DNA from: CAZUXE01 sp964624585
Lineage (GTDB): Bacteria > Hydrothermota > Tepidihabitantia > B3-TA06
Direction: 5' to 3'
Length of the DNA stretch: 64,000 bases
Assembly: GCA_964624585.1 (NCBI GenBank)
Contig: CAZUXE010000002.1
Location: forward strand, 1 to 64,000
A program made the position numbers and the translations under genes. The notes under the pieces were generated by a model. It ran no database searches. It was given only the letters and a program-made list of their open reading frames with translations, and was not told where the DNA came from. Shown in pieces: positions 36,908 to 44,922 of this stretch (position 1 is the first letter of the stretch; each line of letters begins with the position of its first letter).

Positions 36908-37126
36908 GTTTACGGTTATTGTTGTTCCTAATATTAATTTCAGGTACTTGCAAATAAGTTATACAGGATAGTTTCAGATAGGATTTTTGCTAAAAACAAG
37001 CGTTCGTTAAGTCCCTGAGGAGATATCCAATACCCATAATAAAGACTTCCATCTGAGAATTGTCAGCTTTATGTAAACAACCTATTTTTAATTATTGCAT
37101 CTGAGCATTCAATAGCGATATGTATT

Positions 37127-37645
37127 TTAATCCAGATTATTTTGCGAAGATGCAATTTTTAGCTCTTCCATAATCTTTTGAATTTGGGCAATATCCCATT
37201 TGAGTATATTGAGCTTTTCTTTAATAAAGTCGCCTCTTTTTAAGTAAATACCTTTGGCGTCTTCGTTATGTTCGAGCATAGATTCCAGTTGTTCAAGCAT
37301 ATTATTTGCTTCATCAAAAATGGAATATGATTCAACCACATAGCGCATTGCATCAGTTGCCTGCGGAAGCGCAATTTCACCAAGAGTATAAAGCATTACG
37401 TCCCGACTGCGCGTAGGCATGAATTCAACATATTCTCCATGTTCAGAAAGTTCTTTTTCCAAAAGTTCAATGTTACGTTTGATTTCGTTTTCATAAGACA
37501 CAAGAAAAGTTTTTAATCTCTGACTTGCATCTTTTTTCTTATCGCGACGTTCCAACTGTCTGAATACAAAATAAAGCCCAATTCCTGCAAGCGCGGATAT
37601 CATACCGCCTATGATTGGTCCAAGCACATACCATAAATCCATCAT
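37127..37645 (-). CDS. Single-helix membrane protein with cytoplasmic coiled-coil domain, unknown function
   Basis: A 172-residue protein of no family I recognise. One transmembrane helix at about residues 5-28 (VLGPIIGGMISALAGIGLYFVF) is followed by a charged helical region with KDASQRLKTFLVSYENEIKRNIELLEKEL and a C-terminal helix KLNILKWDIAQIQKIMEEL. This looks like a small membrane-anchored helical-bundle protein. The ATG at 37645 has AAGGAG upstream and is followed directly by a second ATG. It is transcribed alone from the promoter at 37719-37746, next to the hemerythrin-roadblock gene but with a separate promoter. Confidence 0.65.
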   Translation of the reverse strand: MMDLWYVLGPIIGGMISALAGIGLYFVFRQLERRDKKKDASQRLKTFLVSYENEIKRNIELLEKELSEHGEYVEFMPTRSRDVMLYTLGEIALPQATDAMRYVVESYSIFDEANNMLEQLESMLEHNEDAKGIYLKRGDFIKEKLNILKWDIAQIQKIMEELKIASSQNNLD

Positions 37646-37718
37646 CTACTCCTTTTATTCTCAAGTATATGCTTCTCTCATAGTTTTACAACAGGAGACA
37701 TATCAAAACTTTCGTATA

Positions 37719-37746
37719 ATTTAATAATTACGATTAGCTAAGTCAA
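37719..37746 (-). promoter_or_regulatory. Promoter for the membrane protein at 37645
   Basis: Minus strand TTGACT (37741-37746), 16-bp spacer, TTAAAT (37719-37724). The leader would be about 65 nt. Confidence 0.5.
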
Positions 37747-37841
37747 TGCTAGTATTTTAAGGGGATATTGTTGCATTTTTGTGGTAGAAGAAATTTATTT
37801 TATATTGCTGGTGAAAATCAACTAGACATCAGAAAGTTGCG

Positions 37842-38648
37842 TTATGTAAGTTCCTTTGCCAGTGTAGGCAGTATGTTCTTTATTTTTGAACGAGCCGCAC
37901 CGACACCGAAATCGGATTTTAGCGCCAGAATTAGAAAAACCTGAACCTTATCTGAATCTGTTTGCGACAGATTTGGAGGATTAGTATCGTAACTTTTAAT
38001 AAATATATGATTATTCTCACCTTCAATATGAAACATTGAACCAAGAGCAAGCTTATTTTCGTTATTTAACCACTTTACGTCAGCAATAATCTTATTGGCA
38101 AGAGTGGCAATATCGCGGAGATTGCTGTCTTTAGTTCCAGATTCAGCTATCAATTCGCCATTAGGGGAAAAAAGGGCTACGCCATCAAAGCCTTCAATAT
38201 CAGAAAATTCTCCTAGCTTTGTTTGAATTATAGTCTGTTTTGAATTTTCCTTCAATTTGTCATACTGTGCGTAAAGAATGGTTTCTTCCTTAAAGATTCT
38301 TTCTGCGAAAACGGCGAATAATTCGTCAAAATCATCGGCGAGATTTTCATTGTCGTGGTTTCCATTAGAATATTTGTTGAAAAAGTTAAATACTATTTTT
38401 GTTACATTTTCCATGTCTTCGGAGAACTCATCCAGAATTTTGCTTAACTGCTCATCATGTTCTGCGACCGCTTTCAGATATGGGGAAAGCAGAGAATCCT
38501 CTTTTTTCAAATGAAAAAGCAACAAGGTTTTTGCTGAATTGAGTAATTCTTGACCATCTTCTGTAGATATACCTGCGTCCTTTGCGTCAAGCAATACTCT
38601 GGCAATACGGGTATGCTCCCGTCGTAACTCTTCTATTAATTCTGTCAT
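37842..38648 (-). CDS. Hemerythrin-like HHE domain fused to a roadblock/LC7-like domain
   Basis: A 268-residue soluble protein. Residues about 1-135 form a four-helix hemerythrin-like domain with candidate iron ligands H11 (RREHTRI), H46 and E50 (LFHLKKED), H64 (VAEHDEQL) and the E-rich KEETILYAQYDKL near 115-130. Residues about 145-268 resemble a roadblock/LC7 (MglB-like) domain: FDGVALFSPNGELIAESG, LRDIATLANKIIADVKWLN, ENNHIFIKSYD. A di-iron O2/NO-sensing head attached to a GTPase-regulator-like fold suggests signalling, but no MglA-like GTPase is in view. An inverted repeat covers its promoter. Confidence 0.72.
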   Translation of the reverse strand: MTELIEELRREHTRIARVLLDAKDAGISTEDGQELLNSAKTLLLFHLKKEDSLLSPYLKAVAEHDEQLSKILDEFSEDMENVTKIVFNFFNKYSNGNHDNENLADDFDELFAVFAERIFKEETILYAQYDKLKENSKQTIIQTKLGEFSDIEGFDGVALFSPNGELIAESGTKDSNLRDIATLANKIIADVKWLNNENKLALGSMFHIEGENNHIFIKSYDTNPPNLSQTDSDKVQVFLILALKSDFGVGAARSKIKNILPTLAKELT

Positions 38649-38656
38649 ATAAAATA

Positions 38657-38680
38657 AAGTATAGAAGAAGTTCTATACTT
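38657..38680. promoter_or_regulatory. Operator-like inverted repeat over the hemerythrin-roadblock promoter
   Basis: Perfect 10-bp arms AAGTATAGAA (38657-38666) and TTCTATACTT (38671-38680) around a 4-bp centre. They cover the -10 box and the spacer of the promoter at 38658-38685, an ideal place for a repressor. Confidence 0.65.
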
Positions 38681-38685
38681 GTCAA
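38658..38685 (-). promoter_or_regulatory. Promoter for the hemerythrin-roadblock gene
   Basis: Minus strand TTGACA (38680-38685), 16-bp spacer, TATACT (38658-38663). 9 nt separate the -10 box from the ATG at 38648, so the transcript is leaderless or nearly so. Confidence 0.75.
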
Positions 38686-38704
38686 GCACCCGTTTTCCGT
38701 AACG

Positions 38705-38779
38705 CCCCTAACCCGTAACACTCCTAATAAGTAAGAGCTGCAACACAACGCCTGCACCTGTTCCCCTAACCCGTAACAC
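38705..38779. repeat. Duplicated 17-mer CCCCTAACCCGTAACAC
   Basis: Exact copies at 38705-38721 and 38763-38779, 58 bp apart, separated by a CAACAC-rich stretch. Related sequence recurs at 51508-51560 and, in reverse orientation, at 46453-46475. A dispersed low-complexity repeat family. Confidence 0.75.
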
Positions 38780-38905
38780 CCACAACAGTACGACTACACT
38801 AAGACTTCTAGGAGATGTTTTAGAGTTATGGGATATGTCTTTTGTTTAGTGAAGCGTAAGGATAGGTCTTGATGCTAGTGCATCGCGTCAGGTAAAATAA
38901 TATTC

Positions 38906-38927
38906 GGGCAGGTCTAAAGACCTGCCC
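38906..38927. repeat. REP-like hairpin (GTAGGGG family, minus orientation)
   Basis: Perfect arms GGGCAGGTCT and AGACCTGCCC with an AA centre, followed by CTACG. In reverse orientation it begins CGTAGGGG and aligns with the hairpin at 46239-46264. Confidence 0.75.
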
Positions 38928-39257
38928 CTACGGAAATTTCAGCTAATAGACTACTCTTTTTTAGTACCTCGAGGTATTTACTCTGGATATCTATGAGAAA
39001 CTTTGCATCTCTTCATACTGGAATTCGAGGTTAGTCCTTGGGACGCTATCGGCAACCCGTCCAATTTGGAACTTGTCCCCTTTTGGCGTAAACGCCGCTT
39101 CGCGTGAAGTGGGGCATTTGTTCTGCTTCATTTTTCTTATGGAGCGGCCTTTAGGCAATTGAGGATGATGGAGAGTGGGATAAAGTGTGTTCAGGTAATA
39201 TTGTTATGAGGAAGATTTATGCCTGCAAAACCATACCGGATTCGCTGCTGTTAGAGC
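38928..39257. other. Non-coding interval with small hairpins
   Basis: No gene recognised. A short GC-rich patch near 39085-39115 contains GGCGT/ACGCC and CCCC/GGGG pairings and is distinctly more GC-rich than its surroundings. This suggests a further repeat fragment before the accessory cluster. Confidence 0.35.
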
Positions 39258-39285
39258 TTGACAAGGTAACCTAGGTGAATATTCT
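39258..39285 (+). promoter_or_regulatory. Promoter of the zinc-ribbon/AAA/NlpC cluster
   Basis: TTGACA (39258-39263), 16-bp spacer, TATTCT (39280-39285). Transcription should start near 39292, giving a leader of about 50 nt that opens with a palindrome. Confidence 0.7.
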
Positions 39286-39294
39286 ATCCTTAAA

Positions 39295-39310
39295 CGTGGA
39301 AATTTCCACG
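39295..39310. promoter_or_regulatory. Perfect palindrome at the cluster's transcription start
   Basis: CGTGGAAATTTCCACG is a perfect 16-bp palindrome, 9 nt after the -10 box, spanning about +3 to +18. It is placed where a repressor would block initiation or early elongation. The regulator is not identified. Confidence 0.65.
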
Positions 39311-39343
39311 AGATGTGAAACACTACCGCCAAAAGAGGTTGTA

Positions 39344-40108
39344 ATGGAGAAAACGAAAAAACAAATACCTTTGTTTCTCGTCTTTGGGCTTGTATCCCTC
39401 ACACTATCCCTGTTAGCTGAAGTAAAGACACACCTTTCGTATGAGGAAATCCAGAAAGAAGAAGAAAAAATCAGAGAACTTCTTGTAGATAAAACTATCT
39501 ATGACGTAGACGTAGAGTTGGAGGAAGTCGGAGTAGGTTACAACATTGTGGTTCGTAATCGCGCAGATGAAGATTCGTTAAAAAGCTTCGTTGACCCGAC
39601 AATGGTGGCTTTAGTTTTGGGGGCGTGGCATACGGAAACGACTGACTGGAAAAGCGATACTCTTAAAGTTTGGATTCGGACATCAGAAGGATGGGGTGTT
39701 CTAACAAAGGATTGCCGAAAGGCAGAACGTGCAGCTACAAACTGGTACCTTGGAATGAGCTTTGGGGTTAACCCCTACAAGTTTCGCAAACAGCTTGAAT
39801 CCAAATTCTTTAAGTTGGAACCACCACAAGGTGCAAGAGGAACATTCTCCTGGCTACTGCCTTTGATTTTAGGTATTGTTGCTTTCCTAGCTCTTTGTGC
39901 GGCAATACTACTTTTTTTACTCTGGAAAGGATTTATCAAACTCCCCAAAGCAAAAGCAATCCCAAAACTAGACCAAAAGCAGAAACCGGAGACAGAAGAT
40001 TCAAAGGAAGAAAAACTCGAAGCAAAGTTTTGTCCGGAGTGTGACGCCCCGTTAAAACCCAAAGCCAAATTCTGCCCCCAATGCGGTGAAAGATTTAATG
40101 CCCAATGA
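39344..40108 (+). CDS. Membrane protein with exported domain and cytoplasmic C-terminal zinc ribbon
   Basis: A 254-residue protein. A signal-like hydrophobic segment (8-24) leads to an exported domain (about 26-168) of unknown family containing SFVDPTMVALVLGAWH and SEGWGVLTKDCRKAERAATNW. A transmembrane helix (about 169-194) follows, then a charged linker and a C-terminal zinc ribbon with C230, C233, C244 and C247. The ribbon is predicted to be cytoplasmic. The start at 39344 is chosen because AGAGG precedes it; an upstream ATG at 39275 lies inside the promoter. It is the first of four genes, 10 bp before the AAA gene. The exported domain is not recognised. Confidence 0.75.
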   Translation: MEKTKKQIPLFLVFGLVSLTLSLLAEVKTHLSYEEIQKEEEKIRELLVDKTIYDVDVELEEVGVGYNIVVRNRADEDSLKSFVDPTMVALVLGAWHTETTDWKSDTLKVWIRTSEGWGVLTKDCRKAERAATNWYLGMSFGVNPYKFRKQLESKFFKLEPPQGARGTFSWLLPLILGIVAFLALCAAILLFLLWKGFIKLPKAKAIPKLDQKQKPETEDSKEEKLEAKFCPECDAPLKPKAKFCPQCGERFNAQ

Positions 40109-40118
40109 GGAGGATGAG

Positions 40119-41846
40119 ATGAAAACCAAGGAATGCTCAAATTGTGGCAATAAGATAAAAGCAACGGCTAAGTTTTGCCCCAAATGCGGAATGAAACAAG
40201 AAAAATCAAGGAAGCTGGATTATCCATATCTTGTTGAAGAAGCAACTCAGTTCTATGAATCAATGCCTTTATTGAGCATTCTTAAAGGAAAAACTTTGGA
40301 GAGTTTTAGACTTGCTGTTGCAAATGATCTTGCGACGCTATTCATTCTTTGCAGTGGTGCAGATGGACACCTCGATCGAAATGAGTCATTAATTTCATCC
40401 ATGATGATTTCTTTTGTTATTAATGGCCAAGAACACGTAGATCAATCAAAAGAAATTGCATCCAAGTGGAATACAATGCCTGCACATTTTCAAAAAGAGT
40501 TTGAATCGAAGTTGCTCAACAACTTAGATAAGATTTTCACTGGAATCTACGAAAAAAATAAATCCAGCGAACCTCAAAACCCAACACTCGAAATACTATC
40601 TTATCTCGAAAATGTTGACTTGGTGCAAGGCTCTTCATATTCAGATTTGGCGATATCTGCATTTTATAGGGCAGCTCAAGTAGTAACAAAAGCCGATGGA
40701 ACCGTGACAGATGAAGAGGAAGAGGCACTTAAGAAGGTGTGGAAACTTTTACATGAGGAAAGAGTTGCAGAATCAGAGGAAAGCGTAGGGATAAAGGACA
40801 AAACGGAAGTTTCTGAAAAGACGCTTGATGAAATACTGGCTGAACTCAATGAAATGATTGGAATGGAAAACATTAAACGGGAAGTAGATTCCTTGATCAA
40901 TTTCCTCAAGGTTCAGAAGATGCGTCAAGAGCGTGGGATGTCCAAGACCCCTGTTTCGCTTCATGCAGTCTTTTGTGGTCCTCCCGGAACAGGCAAAACT
41001 ACAATCGCTCGTCTGATTGGAAAGATATATAGATCGTTAGGTTTCCTTACTAAGGGACATCTTGTGGAAACCGATAGGTCCGGGTTGGTGGCTGGATATG
41101 TTGGACAAACCGCGCTAAAGGTGGACGAAATTGTTAATAAGAGTTTGGATGGGGTGTTGTTTATAGATGAAGCATACGCCCTTAAACCGGAAGGTGGGCT
41201 TAATGATTTCGGGCAAGAGGCCATAGACATACTTCTTAAACGGATGGAAGATTACAGGGATAGGTTGGTTGTAATCGTGGCTGGTTATCCGGATGAAATG
41301 GAAAGATTCTTGGAAGCAAATCCCGGTATAAAGTCACGGTTCAACAGGTATTTCTATTTCGATGATTATGCATCTGAAGAACTTATCGCTATATTCGAGA
41401 AATTCGCTTTAGCCAGTAACTTCAATGTTACCGATGGAGCCAAGGAAAAACTACTTTCCGTTTTAGAAGTACTGTATGCAAACCGGGACAGAACATTCGG
41501 GAACGGGAGGCTCGTAAGAAACATTTTTGAGAAAACCATAGAGAATCAATCAAACAGAATTGCTGGCATAGCGCCTATCACGGATGAGATTTTAGCCACG
41601 ATTACTGCAGAGGATATACCACCGGAGTTCCATAAATCAATACGCAACAAAAGCGAAGAAAAAAAGACCAAATCGTTATCGAAATCAACAAAGAAATCTA
41701 AATCCAAAAGCCGCAAACAAAAACCACCCTCAAAAGTTAAAGAGGATGAAAGAAAAGAGATGATTAATTACTGTCCCGAGTGTGGAGCCACATTAAAGAC
41801 AAAAGCTAAGTTCTGCCATGAATGTGGCAGGCATTTGAATGAATAG
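40119..41846 (+). CDS. CbbX/SpoVK-type AAA+ ATPase with TerB-like repeats and a zinc ribbon at each end
   Basis: A 575-residue soluble protein. Domain order: N-terminal zinc ribbon (C7, C10, C20, C23); a helical region with two TerB-like signatures (CSGADGHLDRNES, 78-90; VTKADGTVTDEEEEAL, 189-204); an AAA+ domain of the CbbX/CfxQ class with Walker A GPPGTGKT (287-294), the GYVGQT loop (326-331), Walker B LFIDEA (347-352), sensor VVIVAGY and arginine-finger region NPGIKSRF (401-408); a Lys/Ser-rich linker; and a C-terminal zinc ribbon (C552, C555, C566, C569). CbbX-class ATPases remodel protein complexes through a central pore. The start at 40119 is set by GGAGG a few bases upstream. The ribbons may dock it to its membrane-bound neighbours. 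Confidence 0.85.
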   Translation: MKTKECSNCGNKIKATAKFCPKCGMKQEKSRKLDYPYLVEEATQFYESMPLLSILKGKTLESFRLAVANDLATLFILCSGADGHLDRNESLISSMMISFVINGQEHVDQSKEIASKWNTMPAHFQKEFESKLLNNLDKIFTGIYEKNKSSEPQNPTLEILSYLENVDLVQGSSYSDLAISAFYRAAQVVTKADGTVTDEEEEALKKVWKLLHEERVAESEESVGIKDKTEVSEKTLDEILAELNEMIGMENIKREVDSLINFLKVQKMRQERGMSKTPVSLHAVFCGPPGTGKTTIARLIGKIYRSLGFLTKGHLVETDRSGLVAGYVGQTALKVDEIVNKSLDGVLFIDEAYALKPEGGLNDFGQEAIDILLKRMEDYRDRLVVIVAGYPDEMERFLEANPGIKSRFNRYFYFDDYASEELIAIFEKFALASNFNVTDGAKEKLLSVLEVLYANRDRTFGNGRLVRNIFEKTIENQSNRIAGIAPITDEILATITAEDIPPEFHKSIRNKSEEKKTKSLSKSTKKSKSKSRKQKPPSKVKEDERKEMINYCPECGATLKTKAKFCHECGRHLNE

Positions 41847-41854
41847 GAGGCGAC

Positions 41855-42775
41855 ATGCCGATCTGCAAAAATTGCGGNNNNNNNNNNNNNNNNNNNNNNN
41901 NNNNNNNNNNNNNNNNNNNNNNNNNNNNNNNNNNNNNNNNNNNNNNNNNNNNNNNNNNNNNNNNNNNNNNNNNNNNNAAGACCAAGGTCGGGCTTATTAT
42001 CGGAATTCCGCTAGGGGTAGTTATTTTGGTGGCGGTGATTCTTTTGTTGATTCTCCAGCCGTGGAAGAAACCATCAACAATAACTGGGGGGTTAACAGTA
42101 ACCAACCTCTCCGCAAAAGCTCAACTTCCTGACAAAATAGTACTCAATGGTGGAACAGCTACGCTTGACGTTTTAGGTTATTCTAAGAATTCCAAATATT
42201 TCGCGTTTGGCGAAAGAGGGGAAGGTGAAGACCCCATTGACATCTCCTATCAAGGATTTGGCAATTTCTGGCTGGTTGATGTATCTAAAGACGATTTCGT
42301 AAAAGAGCTTACATCTTCTGTTCACTACACCGAAACGAAAAGCGTATTGCCTTCCGAGGTAGACGAGTTACGTAACCTATTCGCCAAAAGAGTATCCAAG
42401 TACGGGGTGAGCGGTAACCTGTTTGGAGAAAAGCTTAAGATGATTGTGCATGAACGTTCTCAAACCTACGAAAAGGTTGAATTATTGTCCAAATCCGGCA
42501 AAACCTATGAGCTTATTATGTCTAAGGATTTCAATCGTGACGAATTCCCTATCAAAGGACGTTTTGAGTTAAGCCTTACCGACAAGACTTTAGGCAAAAA
42601 GGTATGGCTACAACGAGTGGGTAAGTATTTCAAAGGACGCCAAGGCTATTACATTCACTCTGCCTATATTGATCCAACCAACACATATATAGTTGTTGTT
42701 ACGCTCAAGATTCATTATGGTTTTGAAGGCGTAAAAGAACCACACTTCATGGTAAATACCGGACGCCTGCCTTGA
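41855..42775 (+). CDS. Zinc-ribbon membrane protein with exported domain, interrupted by an assembly gap
   Basis: Begins MPICKNCG, the first half of a zinc ribbon, and is then cut by 100 N. After the gap, in the same frame if the gap length is taken literally, come a transmembrane helix (TKVGLIIGIPLGVVILVAVILLLIL) and an exported domain of about 235 residues of unknown family (NGGTATLDVLGYSKNSKYF, GFGNFWLVDVSKDDFVKEL, GKKVWLQRVGKYFKGRQGYYIHSAYI). The layout of cytoplasmic ribbon, helix and exported domain resembles TcaA-type proteins. It lies 8 bp after the AAA gene and overlaps the NlpC gene by 4 bp. Real length and intactness across the gap are unknown. Confidence 0.6.
   Translation: MPICKNCXXXXXXXXXXXXXXXXXXXXXXXXXXXXXXXXXXKTKVGLIIGIPLGVVILVAVILLLILQPWKKPSTITGGLTVTNLSAKAQLPDKIVLNGGTATLDVLGYSKNSKYFAFGERGEGEDPIDISYQGFGNFWLVDVSKDDFVKELTSSVHYTETKSVLPSEVDELRNLFAKRVSKYGVSGNLFGEKLKMIVHERSQTYEKVELLSKSGKTYELIMSKDFNRDEFPIKGRFELSLTDKTLGKKVWLQRVGKYFKGRQGYYIHSAYIDPTNTYIVVVTLKIHYGFEGVKEPHFMVNTGRLP
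41878..41977. other. Assembly gap (100 N)
   Basis: Exactly 100 N, a conventional scaffold spacer. It lies inside zinc-ribbon coding sequence, which resembles the ribbons encoded just upstream, so local repetition may have broken the assembly. Confidence 0.95.
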
Positions 42776-43575
42776 TTGTCGTTCTGCTGATATTTTCGGG
42801 TTTCTTTGTATCGAACCAATACGCTAACGTTCGCGCCGAGCCGTCGACTTCCAGTGAACGTGTTACCCAAGCTCTCTTCGGAGATTCAGTAACTATTATA
42901 GGAGAGAATGAAGGTTTTTATCACGTCAAGCTCCCTGCCCAGATGGATTACGAAGGTTGGATACACAAAGAGCTTCTTAGCGAGATGTCGTATTCAGGTG
43001 ATGGGCTCGTAGATACGGCTATCTTTCAAGCGAACTCCTCAATCCTTCTGATGAATGGACAGAGTTTAGGGGTCTATGCAGGTACCATGCTTGCCGCCAG
43101 CAAAACGGGCCGGAATCTGCTACTGTTTACTCCCCTGGGTTTTGCTATGGTTGAGGCCGATGATGCGCGGTTGCTAAGTTCACTTCGCTCAAGGCCAACG
43201 AACCAGGTACGTACTGATTTAATTGCTACAGCTAAAACCTTTGTAGGAAGACCTTACATGTGGGGAGGTACAGCATACGAAGGTTTAGATTGTTCGGGAT
43301 TAACATATCTGATTTACCGGCTTAACGGTATCTTTATTGAACGCGATGCAGGTCCGCAATATAAAATCTCTACAAGGGTTGAGAAGACAAGTCTGGAACC
43401 TGGCGACTTAGTCTTCTTTGAAACTTACAAGAAGGGGGCTTCGCACGTTGGGGTGTTCCTGGACGGATCAAAATTCATCCAGGCTTCAAGTTCCAAAGGA
43501 GTGTGTATCTCCGATCTCAACGAAGAGTACTATAGAGTACACTTTTACAGTAGCGGACGTATCCTGCTAAATTGA
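42772..43575 (+). CDS. Exported SH3b-NlpC/P60 peptidoglycan hydrolase
   Basis: A 267-residue protein: short signal segment (1-20), bacterial SH3-like domain (about 20-72, RAEPSTSSERVTQALFGDSVTII, GWIHKELL), a linker, and a C-terminal NlpC/P60 domain (about 147-267) with catalytic C174 (GLDCSGLTY) and H225 (ASHVGVF). The third polar residue is Q237 (KFIQASSSKG) where many relatives have His; Gln or Asn is tolerated in the family. It is predicted to cut the peptide stem of peptidoglycan. The start is TTG at 42772 inside the TTGA overlap with the previous stop. It is the last gene of the zinc-ribbon/AAA cluster. Confidence 0.87.
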   Translation: MIVVLLIFSGFFVSNQYANVRAEPSTSSERVTQALFGDSVTIIGENEGFYHVKLPAQMDYEGWIHKELLSEMSYSGDGLVDTAIFQANSSILLMNGQSLGVYAGTMLAASKTGRNLLLFTPLGFAMVEADDARLLSSLRSRPTNQVRTDLIATAKTFVGRPYMWGGTAYEGLDCSGLTYLIYRLNGIFIERDAGPQYKISTRVEKTSLEPGDLVFFETYKKGASHVGVFLDGSKFIQASSSKGVCISDLNEEYYRVHFYSSGRILLN

Positions 43576-43674
43576 TAACCCGTCCGCCGGTTCACTCGGA
43601 ATTACTGACTAGCCCGTAAACTCCGGGCGTTCCAATAAACCGCTTAATCTATAAAATCCTTGATTTGCTTTGGG

Positions 43675-44922
43675 CTACAAGCCGAATTTTTCAATCAACT
43701 CTTTCTTTTTCAGACCCAGGATGCCGTACTTTTCACCAACCTTTTTGAATGCGGCAATGGCTTTATCCAGATGTTCCTTGCTATGCGCTGCTGAAAGCTG
43801 AGTGCGAATTCTTGCCTGACCTTGCGGTACTACAGGGTAGAAAAATCCTATCACGTAGATACCTTCGGTATACAAGTCTCTGGCCATATCTTGACTAAGC
43901 TTAGCGTTGTATAACATTACCGGTACAATGGGAGTTTCACCCGGACGTATATCGAATCCAGCTTCTTCCATTTTTTCACGAAAATACTTTGTATTCTGTT
44001 CCAGTTTATCACGACGCTCGGTAGTTTCAGAAACTATGTCCATTACCTTTGACGCCGCAGCCACAATTACTGGAGGCATAGTATTGGAAAACAGGTACGG
44101 CCTGGCACGCTGTTTACACATTTCAACAATTTCAGCTCTACCTGAAACACAGCCGCCTGACGCACCGCCCAAGGCCTTACCTAAGGTTGTCGTAATAATA
44201 TCAATTTTACCTACAACACCAAAGTGTTCATGAACGCCTTTTCCTGTTTTTCCTATAAAACCTGTGGCGTGCGAATCGTCTACCAAAATCATGGCGTCGT
44301 ATTTTTTGCATAATGCAACCATTTCATCCAGAGGTGCAAGGTCGCCGTCCATAGAGAAAACGCCGTCAGTTACAACAAGACGTATCCGCTTATCCTGATG
44401 CATTTCAAGTTTTTGTTCAAGATGTTTCATATTCATGTGTTTGAACGAATCGTACTGCGCCTTGCATAATCTAATGCCGTCAATCAACGAAGCGTGTACC
44501 AGACGGTCGGAGATAATAATATCCTCTTCGCCTAAAATAGCTTCGAATACTCCCGCATTAGCGTCCATACATGACGGGAAGAGTACAGTATCTTCTGTTC
44601 CCAAAAACTTTGTAATTTTGTCTTGCAGTTCGCGGTGGATGTCCTGAGTTCCGCAGATGAAACGTACTGAACTCATACCGTAGCCGCGGGCATCCAGACC
44701 ATTATGTGCTGCTTTTATAACATCGGGGTGAGAGGAAAGTCCAAGATAGTTGTTAGAACAAAGATTGATAACGTCAGTAAGTTCAGCGCCTTGCGGATAT
44801 TCAACTTTTATTTCGGCGTCTTGCGGAGAATGGATGAAGCGTTCTTCTTTGAACAAACCGCCATCACGAATTTCTTTTATTGTTTTCTGGTAATGTTCTT
44901 TAACCTTATCGCTGTAAGCCAT
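43675..44922 (-). CDS. kbl: Alpha-oxoamine synthase, 2-amino-3-ketobutyrate CoA ligase-like
   Basis: A 415-residue PLP enzyme of the alpha-oxoamine synthase family. Best matching motifs are those of glycine C-acetyltransferase: INLCSNNYLGLSSHP, GYGMSSVRFICGTQDIHRELQ, TDGVFSMDGDLAPL, the aspartate of VDDSHATGF (about 215) and PLP lysine K249 (TTTLGKALGGASGG). In threonine breakdown Kbl makes glycine and acetyl-CoA. Here the gene overlaps a dedicated acyl carrier protein gene by one base (TAATG) and there is no threonine dehydrogenase beside it. An alternative role is condensation of an acyl-ACP with an amino acid, as in sphingolipid or related lipid synthesis. The symbol reflects similarity only. 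Confidence 0.85.
   Translation of the reverse strand: MAYSDKVKEHYQKTIKEIRDGGLFKEERFIHSPQDAEIKVEYPQGAELTDVINLCSNNYLGLSSHPDVIKAAHNGLDARGYGMSSVRFICGTQDIHRELQDKITKFLGTEDTVLFPSCMDANAGVFEAILGEEDIIISDRLVHASLIDGIRLCKAQYDSFKHMNMKHLEQKLEMHQDKRIRLVVTDGVFSMDGDLAPLDEMVALCKKYDAMILVDDSHATGFIGKTGKGVHEHFGVVGKIDIITTTLGKALGGASGGCVSGRAEIVEMCKQRARPYLFSNTMPPVIVAAASKVMDIVSETTERRDKLEQNTKYFREKMEEAGFDIRPGETPIVPVMLYNAKLSQDMARDLYTEGIYVIGFFYPVVPQGQARIRTQLSAAHSKEHLDKAIAAFKKVGEKYGILGLKKKELIEKFGL

Noticed and set aside
39275..39343. Upstream ATG for the first zinc-ribbon gene
   Set aside because: It lies between the -35 and -10 boxes of the promoter; the ATG at 39344 has AGAGG and starts the signal segment.
43612..43628. 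Possible terminator between the convergent NlpC and kbl genes
   Set aside because: Only a 5-bp GCCCG/CGGGC stem and no T-tract on either strand.
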